A DNA stretch of 55,632 bases, taken from assembly GCA_902524845.1 (NCBI GenBank), contig CABZEW010000010.1, positions 1 to 55,632 on the forward strand, given 5' to 3'. Positions 17,810 to 25,416 of the stretch are shown here, one piece after another. The notes beneath the pieces were generated by a model. That model saw only the letters and a list, made by a program, of their open reading frames with translations. It was not told the origin of the DNA and made no database searches. Made by a program: the position numbers and the translations under genes. Origin of the DNA: an uncultured Alphaproteobacteria bacterium (GTDB taxonomy: Bacteria; Pseudomonadota; Alphaproteobacteria; Rhodobacterales; Rhodobacteraceae). Every line of letters starts with the position of its first letter. Position 1 is the first letter of the stretch.

Positions 17810-18610
17810 ATGAAACCCATTCCAATCTACCAAGTCGATGCATTCTCTAAGAAAGTATTTTCCGGCAACCCTGCCGCGGTTTGTATCCTTGATAATTGGT
17901 TATCCGACAGAGTACTGCAGGATATAGCATCTGAAAATAATTTATCTGAGACAGCGTTTATAAATATCAATACTCAACCCTTAGGCATCAGGTGGTTTAC
18001 ACCCGAATGCGAAATGGGGTTATGTGGTCATGCAACATTGGCAAGTGCTCGGGTTTTGTTTGATGAATATTTGGATAGAGATCAGAAAGAGATCACTTTT
18101 TCTGCACAAAGGGGTCTCCTAAAAACAATTAAAAAAGAAGAACAAATCTTTTTAGATTTTCCTGCTGATATACCAATCCAACAAGAAATAAATGATATTG
18201 TCAGGGATAGTGTTGGGGCCAATATAAGATTCTTGTTTAAGGGTCGCGACGATTATTTAGCAATTTTAGATGATGAACATAGTGTTAGAAATATATCTGT
18301 TAACATGAGGAAAGTTTCGGAGCTTAACTCAAGAGGATTAATCATAAGTGCTCAGGGAGAGGTTTATGACTTTGTATCACGGTGTTTTTATCCAAAATCC
18401 AAAATAGATGAAGATCCAGTGACTGGATCAGCCCACACTCTGCTCATTCCTTATTGGGCACATAATTTAAAAAAGAATAAACTAAAGGCTTATCAATGTT
18501 CTGAAAGGGGAGGCGCGCTCAACTGTGAACTTAGAGGAGCGAGGGTATTGATTGGAGGCTATACGGCACGCTACTTAGATGGGAGCATACACCTAAATAG
18601 TAAAGATTGA
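17810..18610 (+). CDS. PhzF family isomerase
   Basis: A 266-residue protein of the PhzF/diaminopimelate-epimerase-like fold. Visible are FSGNPAAVCIL, the NNLSETAF segment with the catalytic Glu, MGLCGHATLAS, and the C-terminal DEDPVTGSAHT. PhzF isomerises a dihydroanthranilate in phenazine synthesis, but most homologues, including orphan ones like this, have unknown substrates. No phenazine genes are present. It is followed after 12 bases by the arginase-family gene. Confidence 0.85.
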   Translation: MKPIPIYQVDAFSKKVFSGNPAAVCILDNWLSDRVLQDIASENNLSETAFININTQPLGIRWFTPECEMGLCGHATLASARVLFDEYLDRDQKEITFSAQRGLLKTIKKEEQIFLDFPADIPIQQEINDIVRDSVGANIRFLFKGRDDYLAILDDEHSVRNISVNMRKVSELNSRGLIISAQGEVYDFVSRCFYPKSKIDEDPVTGSAHTLLIPYWAHNLKKNKLKAYQCSERGGALNCELRGARVLIGGYTARYLDGSIHLNSKD

Positions 18611-18622
18611 TAAGGCAATTCA

Positions 18623-19435
18623 ATGAAGCCATCCATAAAAGTAATTGGGGTTCCGGATGATATAAACTCCTCTTTTATGAGAGGGTCTAAAAATGCTCCA
18701 CCTTTAATTCGAGAGGCGCTGTATTCTGACTCTTCTAATTTGTTTTCTGAGTCAGGTTTGGACTTGTATCAAAATGGTATCTGGGAGGATCTTGGTGACA
18801 TCGAATTTTCAGGTGAGGTAGCGGTGGAAAACTTTAAAAAGATTAAAACTTCTATAAAAGATGTTTTGGCTACAGGTCAAAAACTTGTTGCGTTAGGAGG
18901 AGATCATTCGATTTCGTGGCCCATACTAGACGCCCATTTGGATATATGGAACACTTTAGATATTCTCCATATTGATGCACATCCAGATCTCTATGATAAT
19001 TTATTGGATAATAAACTTAGTCATGCGTCACCCTTTGCTAGAATAATGGAAACGGGTAGGGCTAACAGGCTAGTTCAAGTAGGTATTAGAACGTTGAATA
19101 AGCATCAGCGTGAACAGGCAGAAAAATTTGGGGTCGAGATCTATCAAATGAGAAATATAGAGGGACTCAGTGCAATAAGCTTTTCAAAACCAGTTTACTG
19201 CAGTATTGATGTCGATGCTCTAGACCCAGCATACGCTCCAGGAGTTTCTCACTTTGAACCAGGGGGGCTATCTACGCGACAACTAATTGATTGTATTAAT
19301 GGCTTTAAGGGCCGCCTTATCGGTGCCGATATCGTAGAGTATAATCCGAAAAGAGACTTTCATAATTTGACGGCAATGGTTGCCGCAAAATTATTGAAAG
19401 AAGTAATCGCACGTATTTATCATGATAATAGGTAA
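18623..19435 (+). CDS. Arginase/agmatinase family ureohydrolase
   Basis: A 270-residue binuclear manganese ureohydrolase. The three signature motifs are present: GGDHSISWPI, HIDAHPDLYD and SIDVDALDPAYAPG. The family includes arginase, agmatinase, formiminoglutamase and guanidinobutyrase; the HASPFARIMETG loop resembles arginase-like members, but I would not fix the substrate. Context with a ThDP enzyme resembling guanidino-oxopentanoate decarboxylase at 51.2 kb makes arginine-type guanidino substrates plausible. It is in the phzF-pepT operon. Confidence 0.85.
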   Translation: MKPSIKVIGVPDDINSSFMRGSKNAPPLIREALYSDSSNLFSESGLDLYQNGIWEDLGDIEFSGEVAVENFKKIKTSIKDVLATGQKLVALGGDHSISWPILDAHLDIWNTLDILHIDAHPDLYDNLLDNKLSHASPFARIMETGRANRLVQVGIRTLNKHQREQAEKFGVEIYQMRNIEGLSAISFSKPVYCSIDVDALDPAYAPGVSHFEPGGLSTRQLIDCINGFKGRLIGADIVEYNPKRDFHNLTAMVAAKLLKEVIARIYHDNR

Positions 19436-19452
19436 GAAGATTAGGAGTAGTC

Positions 19453-20697
19453 ATGGAAAGTGAATTTAAAGACGAGTTAACGGAAAGGTTGATACGGTAT
19501 ACTGCTATTGATAGCCAGAGCGATGAACTTTCTGATAAATCTCCAAGCACCGAACAGCAGTTTGATATGCTGAACTTTTTAAAGGCTGAGCTTAATGCTT
19601 TGGGAGCTAAAGATGTCGAGCTCACAGACTATGGAGTAGTGTTAGCAACTGTGCCTGGGAATATATCAGCACCAACTGTCGGATTTTTAGCGCATGTGGA
19701 TACGGCACCACAATTCAATGCTTCAGGCGTTAAACCAAGATTAATAAAAGGCTATAATGGGGGAGATATCACATTTCCCGATGATCCGGAGTTGATCCTG
19801 TCACCAAATGAGTTCGAATACTTTAAGGATAAAAAGGGTGAAGATATTATAACCGCGTCTGGAACTACATTACTTGGAGCTGATGATAAAGCTGGGATCT
19901 CAATAATAATGACAGCAATAAATCACCTGTTACAAAATTCTGAACTAAAGCATGGTCCCATCAGGGTTGCATTTACTCCAGATGAAGAAATAGGTCGCGG
20001 TGTAAAAAAACAACTGGCCACTGATCTTGGCGTAGAGACTGCATATACCTTTGACGGGGGGAAAATTGGAGACTTAGAATATGAAACCTTTTCTGCAGAT
20101 AAAGCGGAAGTCAATATTAAAGGTGTATCGATACATCCTGGTTTAGCTAAAGATAAGCTAGTAAATGCTATCCACATTGCAGCAAAAATCATTGGTACTT
20201 TGCCTCAAGCCACTCTTACCCCAGAAACTACGGAAGATAAAAAAGGTTTTATTCACGCTACAGATATGGTTGGGAGGTCTTCTGAAATGACTCTTCGCTT
20301 TATTTTAAGGGATTTTGAGCTTGTAGGCTTGAAGAAGAAAGGTGATCTATTGAAGCAGGTATGTGAAGTGATAAACTTCTCCGAGCCAAGAGCCGAAATT
20401 ACCTGCAAAATCATACCGCAATACAGAAACATGCGTTATTGGCTCGAGAAGAATATGAGGCCTGTTGAAATAGCCAAGAAAGATATGGAAAACTTAAATA
20501 TTACACCTGTTTCTAAACCGATAAGGGGTGGCACGGATGGTTCACTATTAACTGAGCTAGGTGTGCCCACGCCAAACATATTCACGGGCATGCAAAACAT
20601 CCATGGCCCTCTTGAGTGGATTTCCGCTCAAGATATGGAAAAAGCTACGCATGTATGTTTGGAAATCATAGAGGAGCTTTCAAAAGAAAAAAATTAG
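19453..20697 (+). CDS. pepT: Peptidase T (tripeptidase)
   Basis: A 414-residue M20B zinc aminotripeptidase of the cytoplasm. Metal and catalytic residues are visible in GFLAHVDTAPQFNA, LGADDKAGISII, FTPDEEIGRGV and the late RGGTDGSLL with a following His in NIHGPLEW. The length matches PepT of about 410 residues. The start ATG 19453 has TTAGGAG upstream. It is third in the phzF operon and would release amino acids from peptides taken up as food. Confidence 0.9.
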   Translation: MESEFKDELTERLIRYTAIDSQSDELSDKSPSTEQQFDMLNFLKAELNALGAKDVELTDYGVVLATVPGNISAPTVGFLAHVDTAPQFNASGVKPRLIKGYNGGDITFPDDPELILSPNEFEYFKDKKGEDIITASGTTLLGADDKAGISIIMTAINHLLQNSELKHGPIRVAFTPDEEIGRGVKKQLATDLGVETAYTFDGGKIGDLEYETFSADKAEVNIKGVSIHPGLAKDKLVNAIHIAAKIIGTLPQATLTPETTEDKKGFIHATDMVGRSSEMTLRFILRDFELVGLKKKGDLLKQVCEVINFSEPRAEITCKIIPQYRNMRYWLEKNMRPVEIAKKDMENLNITPVSKPIRGGTDGSLLTELGVPTPNIFTGMQNIHGPLEWISAQDMEKATHVCLEIIEELSKEKN

Positions 20698-20709
20698 TTG
20701 TTTTTTTAA
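20692..20709 (+). terminator. Weak A/T-tract terminator candidate after pepT
   Basis: A run of seven A overlapping the stop codon and a run of seven T at 20702-20708 flank a 7-base loop. It is only an A:U stem, so it is weak, but it sits exactly at the end of the operon. Confidence 0.25.
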
Positions 20710-20723
20710 ATGTGTAGCAGTGC

Positions 20724-20960
20724 TCAGCTTGCTTTTAACCGTCCATCGAGGGAATCTTCTTGGTTTAATTTTGTGTCAATTATTTCAAACCAATTTCTCA
20801 AATCAGCAATGGTCCGGGCGTTTGGGCCAGGAAAAGATCCCAAAAGGCCTTCCTTGCAAGATTGGATCACAGCATCTGGCCCTGAGACAGGAAACATTGG
20901 AGCTACTACCGCCGGTAGTTTTAAGCGCTTTTTAATTGAGACAAGAATTTCATTAGACAT
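20724..20960 (-). pseudogene. Truncated nitronate monooxygenase (N-terminal remnant)
   Basis: Only 78 residues remain of an enzyme normally about 320 residues or longer. The start RLKLPAVVAPMFPVSGPDAV and GLLGSFPGPNART are the first FMN-binding strand and loop of the 2-nitropropane dioxygenase/nitronate monooxygenase family. It stops after DGRLKAS where the family would continue with the barrel; the following bases lead straight into the pepT terminus. No other frame downstream restores the remainder. It is a deletion remnant whose initiation region is preserved. Confidence 0.8.
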
Positions 20961-21053
20961 CGGTTGCTCTTAAAATTTACCTTTCCGTTTAGAAAATTTG
21001 GATGTGAAGTTCAATAAATACTTTAATATATAACAAATTTATAGTTATTTTAC

Positions 21054-21074
21054 TTAGTATGTATATAATACTTA
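21054..21074 (+). promoter_or_regulatory. Leaderless promoter and candidate operator of the Nudix regulator
   Basis: A perfect TATAAT lies at 21064-21069, only six bases before ATG 21076, so transcription would begin at or next to the start codon. It is embedded in an imperfect inverted repeat, TTAGTAT (21054-21060) and ATACTTA (21068-21074), with six of seven pairs. There is no Shine-Dalgarno sequence. Autoregulation is inferred. Confidence 0.45.
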
Positions 21075-21075
21075 C

Positions 21076-21765
21076 ATGGCTTTCTTTGAATCAAATTACT
21101 GGCACCCCTCCGTTGCAACAGACATTGTTTTATTATCTCTAAGACAAAAACAGCTCTCAGTTTTACTTGTAAAACGCTTGGATAATGTAAATGGATGGGC
21201 ACTGCCTGGCGGTTTTTTAGAAAAAGGTGAAAATCTTGATCAATGCGCACAAAGAGAATTATACGAAGAAACAGGAATTCGAGTTCCCTACATTAATCAT
21301 TTTGCTAATTATAGCGATCCAAGTAGAGACAATCGACATCAAGTAATTTCAGTTGCCTATTTAGCGGTACATCCTTCAGGGAAGTTAAGGATTAGGGCAA
21401 ACTCTGATGTTTTTGATGTTAATTGGTTTAATGTGGATAGTTTGCCAGCCTTATGTTTTGATCATAATAAAATTTTTAGCGATGGGATCAAATATTCACG
21501 GTTATTAATAGAGAGAAAGCCCTCTCTAGCTTTTGCTTTTCATAAAGATGGTTTTACGTTAACAGAATTACAACAAACATTTGCTGCTTTTGGGGGGCAA
21601 AAATTTAGTACTGAGAACAAAAGGAATTTTCGTTTATGGCTGAAAAATTATTCAAACGGTAAGGGATTGGTTATAGAAACGGATAAGTTTAGAAAAGGTA
21701 ATCACAGACCTGCCCGAATTTATAAGCCAAATCTCGAAGCGTTGGTTGAACATAATCAAGAATAA
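21076..21765 (+). CDS. Nudix-domain transcriptional regulator (NrtR-like)
   Basis: A 229-residue two-domain protein. The N-terminal Nudix domain (about 10-135) has an intact box: GGFLEKGENLDQC, then RELYEETGI. The C-terminal winged-helix part (about 150-225) contains FTLTELQQTFAAF and NFRLWLKN, typical of NrtR-type regulators that sense ADP-ribose or related nucleotides and control NAD metabolism or sugar catabolism. Because the Nudix catalytic residues are complete, it may retain hydrolase activity. There is no ribosome-binding site and a TATAAT just upstream, so it is probably leaderless. Its target genes are not evident; kynureninase, an NAD-related enzyme, is 3.4 kb away. Confidence 0.8.
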   Translation: MAFFESNYWHPSVATDIVLLSLRQKQLSVLLVKRLDNVNGWALPGGFLEKGENLDQCAQRELYEETGIRVPYINHFANYSDPSRDNRHQVISVAYLAVHPSGKLRIRANSDVFDVNWFNVDSLPALCFDHNKIFSDGIKYSRLLIERKPSLAFAFHKDGFTLTELQQTFAAFGGQKFSTENKRNFRLWLKNYSNGKGLVIETDKFRKGNHRPARIYKPNLEALVEHNQE

Positions 21766-22050
21766 TTATTTTATATGCCTTTGAACTACTTGTCCTTCTA
21801 GATACCAAGCCTCTCGTGGCTGTATTTCTGCAGTTTTAAAATGTTTGTCCCTTCGGATAAGAGACTCCTCAGCCGATTGCTTATCTGGATAAATGGAGAC
21901 CGACATTGCTGTGGTTGGGCCTGTTTTTATAGTCAATAGGATCTCAGCAGTTGGAAAAAGCGTAGGCGCATCCTTTTCATACAATTCAGCTCTTTTATTT
22001 AGATCATCCTCTGTCTCAAAACCCAACATATTTATTCGTGCAACACTCAT
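21766..22050 (-). CDS. Small antibiotic-monooxygenase-like protein
   Basis: About 94 residues. I start at ATG 22050 because AAGGAGAAGG is directly upstream; a longer frame to 22068 would bury that site. The pattern of a central ILLTIKTGPTTAMSVSIYP strand followed by KQSAEESLIRR resembles dimeric alpha/beta-barrel (ABM/DUF) proteins. The function is unknown. It converges with the Nudix regulator with no gap and is divergent from the Rieske oxygenase. Confidence 0.6.
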   Translation of the reverse strand: MSVARINMLGFETEDDLNKRAELYEKDAPTLFPTAEILLTIKTGPTTAMSVSIYPDKQSAEESLIRRDKHFKTAEIQPREAWYLEGQVVQRHIK

Positions 22051-22199
22051 TTCCTTCTCCTTAATCAAACTAATTGTATCTAATAAAACTTAGGTTAATG
22101 TTCTCACTAAAATAATAAAAATCTTTTTTAATGAAAACCAATTCAGCAACTTGTCTTTCTATGGTATAGTATATCTGTTTTTCAGACTGGGATAAGATA

Positions 22200-23291
22200 T
22201 TGGAAGACTCTAGCGAACAAAAGTTTATAGGACAAAGAATACCAAATGGTATGCTCGAGGATAACTATCCAAGAAATATGTGGTGGGTTGCAGCGCGCTC
22301 AGACGAGATAAAAGAAAAACCGGTTTCACGATGGCTACTTGAAACTCCGGTTGTCATATATCGCTTAGAGGATGGCACTCCTGCAGCATTATATGATAGA
22401 TGCCCACATAGGTGGGCACCTTTATCTGCAGGACATGTTGAGGGAAACAAAATTATTTGTCCTTATCATGGTATGCAATTCAATATTGAAGGACACTGCA
22501 CAAAAGCCCCAACTCAAAAGATGATGCCAAAGACTGCCCAAATACCCTCATTCAAGGTTTTGGAACGCGGTGCTTTTCTTTGGATTTGGATGGGTAATCA
22601 GGACGCTATAGATTGTGAGCCCCCAGATGTTAGCTACCAAACAGATAATAATTGGACCTTTTTAGGTGGCTACTATGATGTAAAAGCAAATTGGGTTTTA
22701 ATAAGAGAAAATGTAATGGATTTAACACATATTGCTTTTCTCCATAAGAATACCTTTAAGCAAAATGACTGGATAACAGCTCCAGATAGTTTTTTAGATG
22801 GTGAAACGATTTGCTATGAACAAGAATTTGATTTAGCACCTCTTTCTCCTCTATTTTGTGCCGGTATGAGCCTGCCAGAGGATAAACCAATTTTGAGAAA
22901 GCAAGTAGGTAGAATGCCTACCCTAGCCATATCATTTTCTGATTGGAATGTGACCGATCCTAATCCAGAAGAAGGAGCTAGATCAAAGTTTGTTATGCGT
23001 GGTTGCCATATCGTTACTCCCGGAAAAAAAGGAGAGACACATTATTTTTGGGGGGCAGCGTTTGATGTGCCTCAACTAAACGAAGATGTTATAAATAAAA
23101 CAAAAAATAGCGTTACAGCTGCATTCGATGAAGATAAGCACCTATTAGAAATAATGCAGAAACAAATTCAGGATGATCCCACCGGCATGAGCTACCTCGA
23201 GGTAACTCTTGGCGCAGACGGTGCTGGTATATTGATAAGAAAGCTACTAAATAAAAAACTTTCTGAAGAGGGACGAAGTTTACAAAGATGA
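22200..23291 (+). CDS. Rieske non-heme iron oxygenase, large subunit (VanA/aromatic dioxygenase type)
   Basis: A 363-residue oxygenase. The Rieske [2Fe-2S] ligands are CPHRWAPLSAGHV and CPYHGMQF (C-x-H, C-x2-H). The catalytic iron site is NVMDLTHIAFLHKNTF with the two His of the D-x2-H-x4-H motif. It resembles vanillate O-demethylase and related demethylating oxygenases. No reductase gene (ferredoxin/FMN type) is adjacent, so electrons must come from elsewhere. The start is TTG 22200; an ATG at 22251 is possible but would remove residues before MWWVAAR. Substrate unknown. Confidence 0.85.
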   Translation: MEDSSEQKFIGQRIPNGMLEDNYPRNMWWVAARSDEIKEKPVSRWLLETPVVIYRLEDGTPAALYDRCPHRWAPLSAGHVEGNKIICPYHGMQFNIEGHCTKAPTQKMMPKTAQIPSFKVLERGAFLWIWMGNQDAIDCEPPDVSYQTDNNWTFLGGYYDVKANWVLIRENVMDLTHIAFLHKNTFKQNDWITAPDSFLDGETICYEQEFDLAPLSPLFCAGMSLPEDKPILRKQVGRMPTLAISFSDWNVTDPNPEEGARSKFVMRGCHIVTPGKKGETHYFWGAAFDVPQLNEDVINKTKNSVTAAFDEDKHLLEIMQKQIQDDPTGMSYLEVTLGADGAGILIRKLLNKKLSEEGRSLQR

Positions 23292-23306
23292 CAATCTGCT
23301 GAAACT

Positions 23307-23333
23307 AAAAACATCAACTTTTTGATAGTTTTT
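23307..23333. terminator. Bidirectional terminator between the oxygenase and cyclase genes
   Basis: AAAAAC-ATCAA (23307-23317), a four-base CTTT loop and TTGAT-A-GTTTTT (23322-23333) form an 11-pair stem with one bulge. A-rich and T-rich flanks serve both convergent genes. Confidence 0.6.
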
Positions 23334-23342
23334 CCTAATTCA

Positions 23343-25187
23343 TTATTTGAAAGATTCTAAAGTTGTAATAGCATCTTCTTTTATATCTTTATTATAAATT
23401 GCCTGTGCTAATACATTTTTTGAATATCGATTTGCCTTAGCTTTTGAAAAATAATATTTAGCGGATTCCTCATCGCCAGTTTTAAGTTTATCATAAGCAA
23501 TTAAGGCGAGTAATGCAGCTGGGAAATCAACAGCTTCTACAAGATTATCTATAAGTAAATACATTTCTTCTTTTTGGTTGTTTTCATATAGTCTAAAAGC
23601 TAGGCGGGAAGTTGACCTCCAATTTGTGTCTATGGGTTGCAAATTAAATGCATTTTTAGCATATTTTGCAGCCTCTTCTGGATAGCCACATCTCCCAAAT
23701 ATAATACTGGCATAACCGTAGCTATCAGAGTTCCCCGCTTTTCTATGTGCTAATTTTAAATCTTCAATAGCCTCTTTGCATCCAATCATTCCTGTTCCAA
23801 AGCTTAACAGTGCTCTACTGCCATAGTTTTCTGGGCTAAGTTTAATTTCTATAGTTTTATCAAGTTCAATCTTAAGTTTTTTCAGATTTTCAGGAGTATT
23901 AGGAATTTTTTTCTTAGCCATACCAAAAAAGTTCAACCATGTATCTTGTACTAACCAATCTTCTGGTCTATTAGTTCCAGGCCATTTTTTCATTTCAGAT
24001 AGGATTGTGCTGGCATTTACATAACCTTCTTCAGTCCATTTTGCCATTTCAGAACGGAAATTAACATATTGAAGTAATTGTTGCGGGGTAATAGGAACTT
24101 CTCTCCAACTGAAGTAACTTTCGTAAAGTCCTTTCTGATTCAATATGTTTGCAAGAAATTCACTTAAAATACTTTCTCCAAATTGATCTTGAAATTCAAA
24201 AATACTCTTCAATTTAAGGTCCTTAATTGACGAGATTACTATTTGTTTTTTTTCAAGATCAGAAATTTCAACATTAACGCGCGCGTCACTATCAACTATT
24301 TGTAAAGAAGATGAAACAAGGAATTTTACACCGTGTGTTTTGAATAGTTGTTCACTACTAATTTCATTTTTCTCAAAACTTTGGGCTGTTTTTGTGGGTA
24401 CTAGCCTGATGGACTTGGACTTGGATAATGAGGATATAACGTTTCCTGTGATACCTTCTACATATTTTTTATCATCATCCGATAAACGTGAACTATCCAC
24501 CCTTGAAACAAAGACGAGTGGTTTTGAAGAGATAACTCCTTTTTTTGTAGTTAATTCTTCAGATGTATTAAAATAAAACACTCCCACTATTACCACCAAA
24601 GCCGCGGCAACAGCTCCCAGGATAGGTAGCATTGAGTTTGACTTTGTCTTTAATGTTCTTTTCTGAGAAGGATCAAGAAGAATATCAAAAGCATGAAACT
24701 CATTCTGCTTTACCTTTTGTACTCCGAGATCATTAAACGTCATTTTGGTCTTGGGTACAACGAGGTCATACACACTTTTGGATATAGAGATCCCATTGGG
24801 TTGGGCTAATGCTTCTAATCGTGCCGCAATATTTACCCCATCACCAAAAAGATTACCCTCTTTCTTAACAACATCTCCCATATTGATACCAATACGGAAC
24901 TCAAGCTTTACCTCTGTTTTGTCGGATTCATTTCTTTTCTTAATGTCATTCTGAAAAGCAACACCGCATTCAACCGCGTTTACCGCACTTGGGAACTCAG
25001 CAAGGGCTGAGTCACCCGCTGTATTAAAAATGGCTCCCTTATATTTCTTAAGACAGTTTTTAAGTATCTTCTCGCACTCGGCATAGGCTTTCAGAGTGGC
25101 ATTCTCATCTCTTTCCATATGCTTTGAATAACCGACAACGTCGGCAACAAATATTACGGCTATTTTACGATCTATTTCGGTGTTCAT
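23343..25187 (-). CDS. Class III adenylate/guanylate cyclase with membrane segment and TPR-like C-terminus
   Basis: A 614-residue protein. The N-terminal catalytic domain (about 8-170) has FVADVVGYSKHMERDE with metal-binding Asp residues, FNTAGDSALAEFPS, and FRIGINMGDVV...GDGVNIAARLEAL. A membrane span lies near 187-205 (LGAVAAALVVIVGVFYF). The periplasmic or C-terminal part (about 215-610) first resembles the AAA/TolB-like sensor segment of similar cyclases and then tetratricopeptide-like helices (YGYASIIFGRCGYPEEA). It makes a cyclic nucleotide in response to an unknown signal. Monocistronic. Confidence 0.85.
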   Translation of the reverse strand: MNTEIDRKIAVIFVADVVGYSKHMERDENATLKAYAECEKILKNCLKKYKGAIFNTAGDSALAEFPSAVNAVECGVAFQNDIKKRNESDKTEVKLEFRIGINMGDVVKKEGNLFGDGVNIAARLEALAQPNGISISKSVYDLVVPKTKMTFNDLGVQKVKQNEFHAFDILLDPSQKRTLKTKSNSMLPILGAVAAALVVIVGVFYFNTSEELTTKKGVISSKPLVFVSRVDSSRLSDDDKKYVEGITGNVISSLSKSKSIRLVPTKTAQSFEKNEISSEQLFKTHGVKFLVSSSLQIVDSDARVNVEISDLEKKQIVISSIKDLKLKSIFEFQDQFGESILSEFLANILNQKGLYESYFSWREVPITPQQLLQYVNFRSEMAKWTEEGYVNASTILSEMKKWPGTNRPEDWLVQDTWLNFFGMAKKKIPNTPENLKKLKIELDKTIEIKLSPENYGSRALLSFGTGMIGCKEAIEDLKLAHRKAGNSDSYGYASIIFGRCGYPEEAAKYAKNAFNLQPIDTNWRSTSRLAFRLYENNQKEEMYLLIDNLVEAVDFPAALLALIAYDKLKTGDEESAKYYFSKAKANRYSKNVLAQAIYNKDIKEDAITTLESFK

Positions 25188-25322
25188 TTGGCTTCCCTAA
25201 TTTCGTGCTTATAATGAACTCAATGGACTTAGTTATAAACACCCCAATTGTCTGTCGCATATACCACAAAGATTGCAGCCTGACATTCTCGTTGATAAAT
25301 ACCGATAACACAATATACAAAA

Positions 25323-25350
25323 GGTGTAACCCTTATCCAAAGAGGTTACC
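25323..25350 (-). terminator. Candidate terminator of the GMC/acyl-CoA synthetase operon
   Basis: On the minus strand, GGTAACC and GGTTACACC pair with one bulge around a 12-base loop and are followed by TTTTG. It lies 67 bases beyond the GMC stop and ahead of the cyclase gene. The loop is large and the T tract short, so confidence is modest. Confidence 0.4.
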
Positions 25351-25416
25351 ATCTTAAACTTGGCGCTAAAGAATCGAAAGTATTCTTTTCAAAATTAAAT
25401 ATTCCAATAACTACGG

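Noticed and set aside
25188-25416. tRNA or small RNA in the gap before the cyclase gene
   Set aside because: I could not fold a cloverleaf; only the short hairpin already listed is present.
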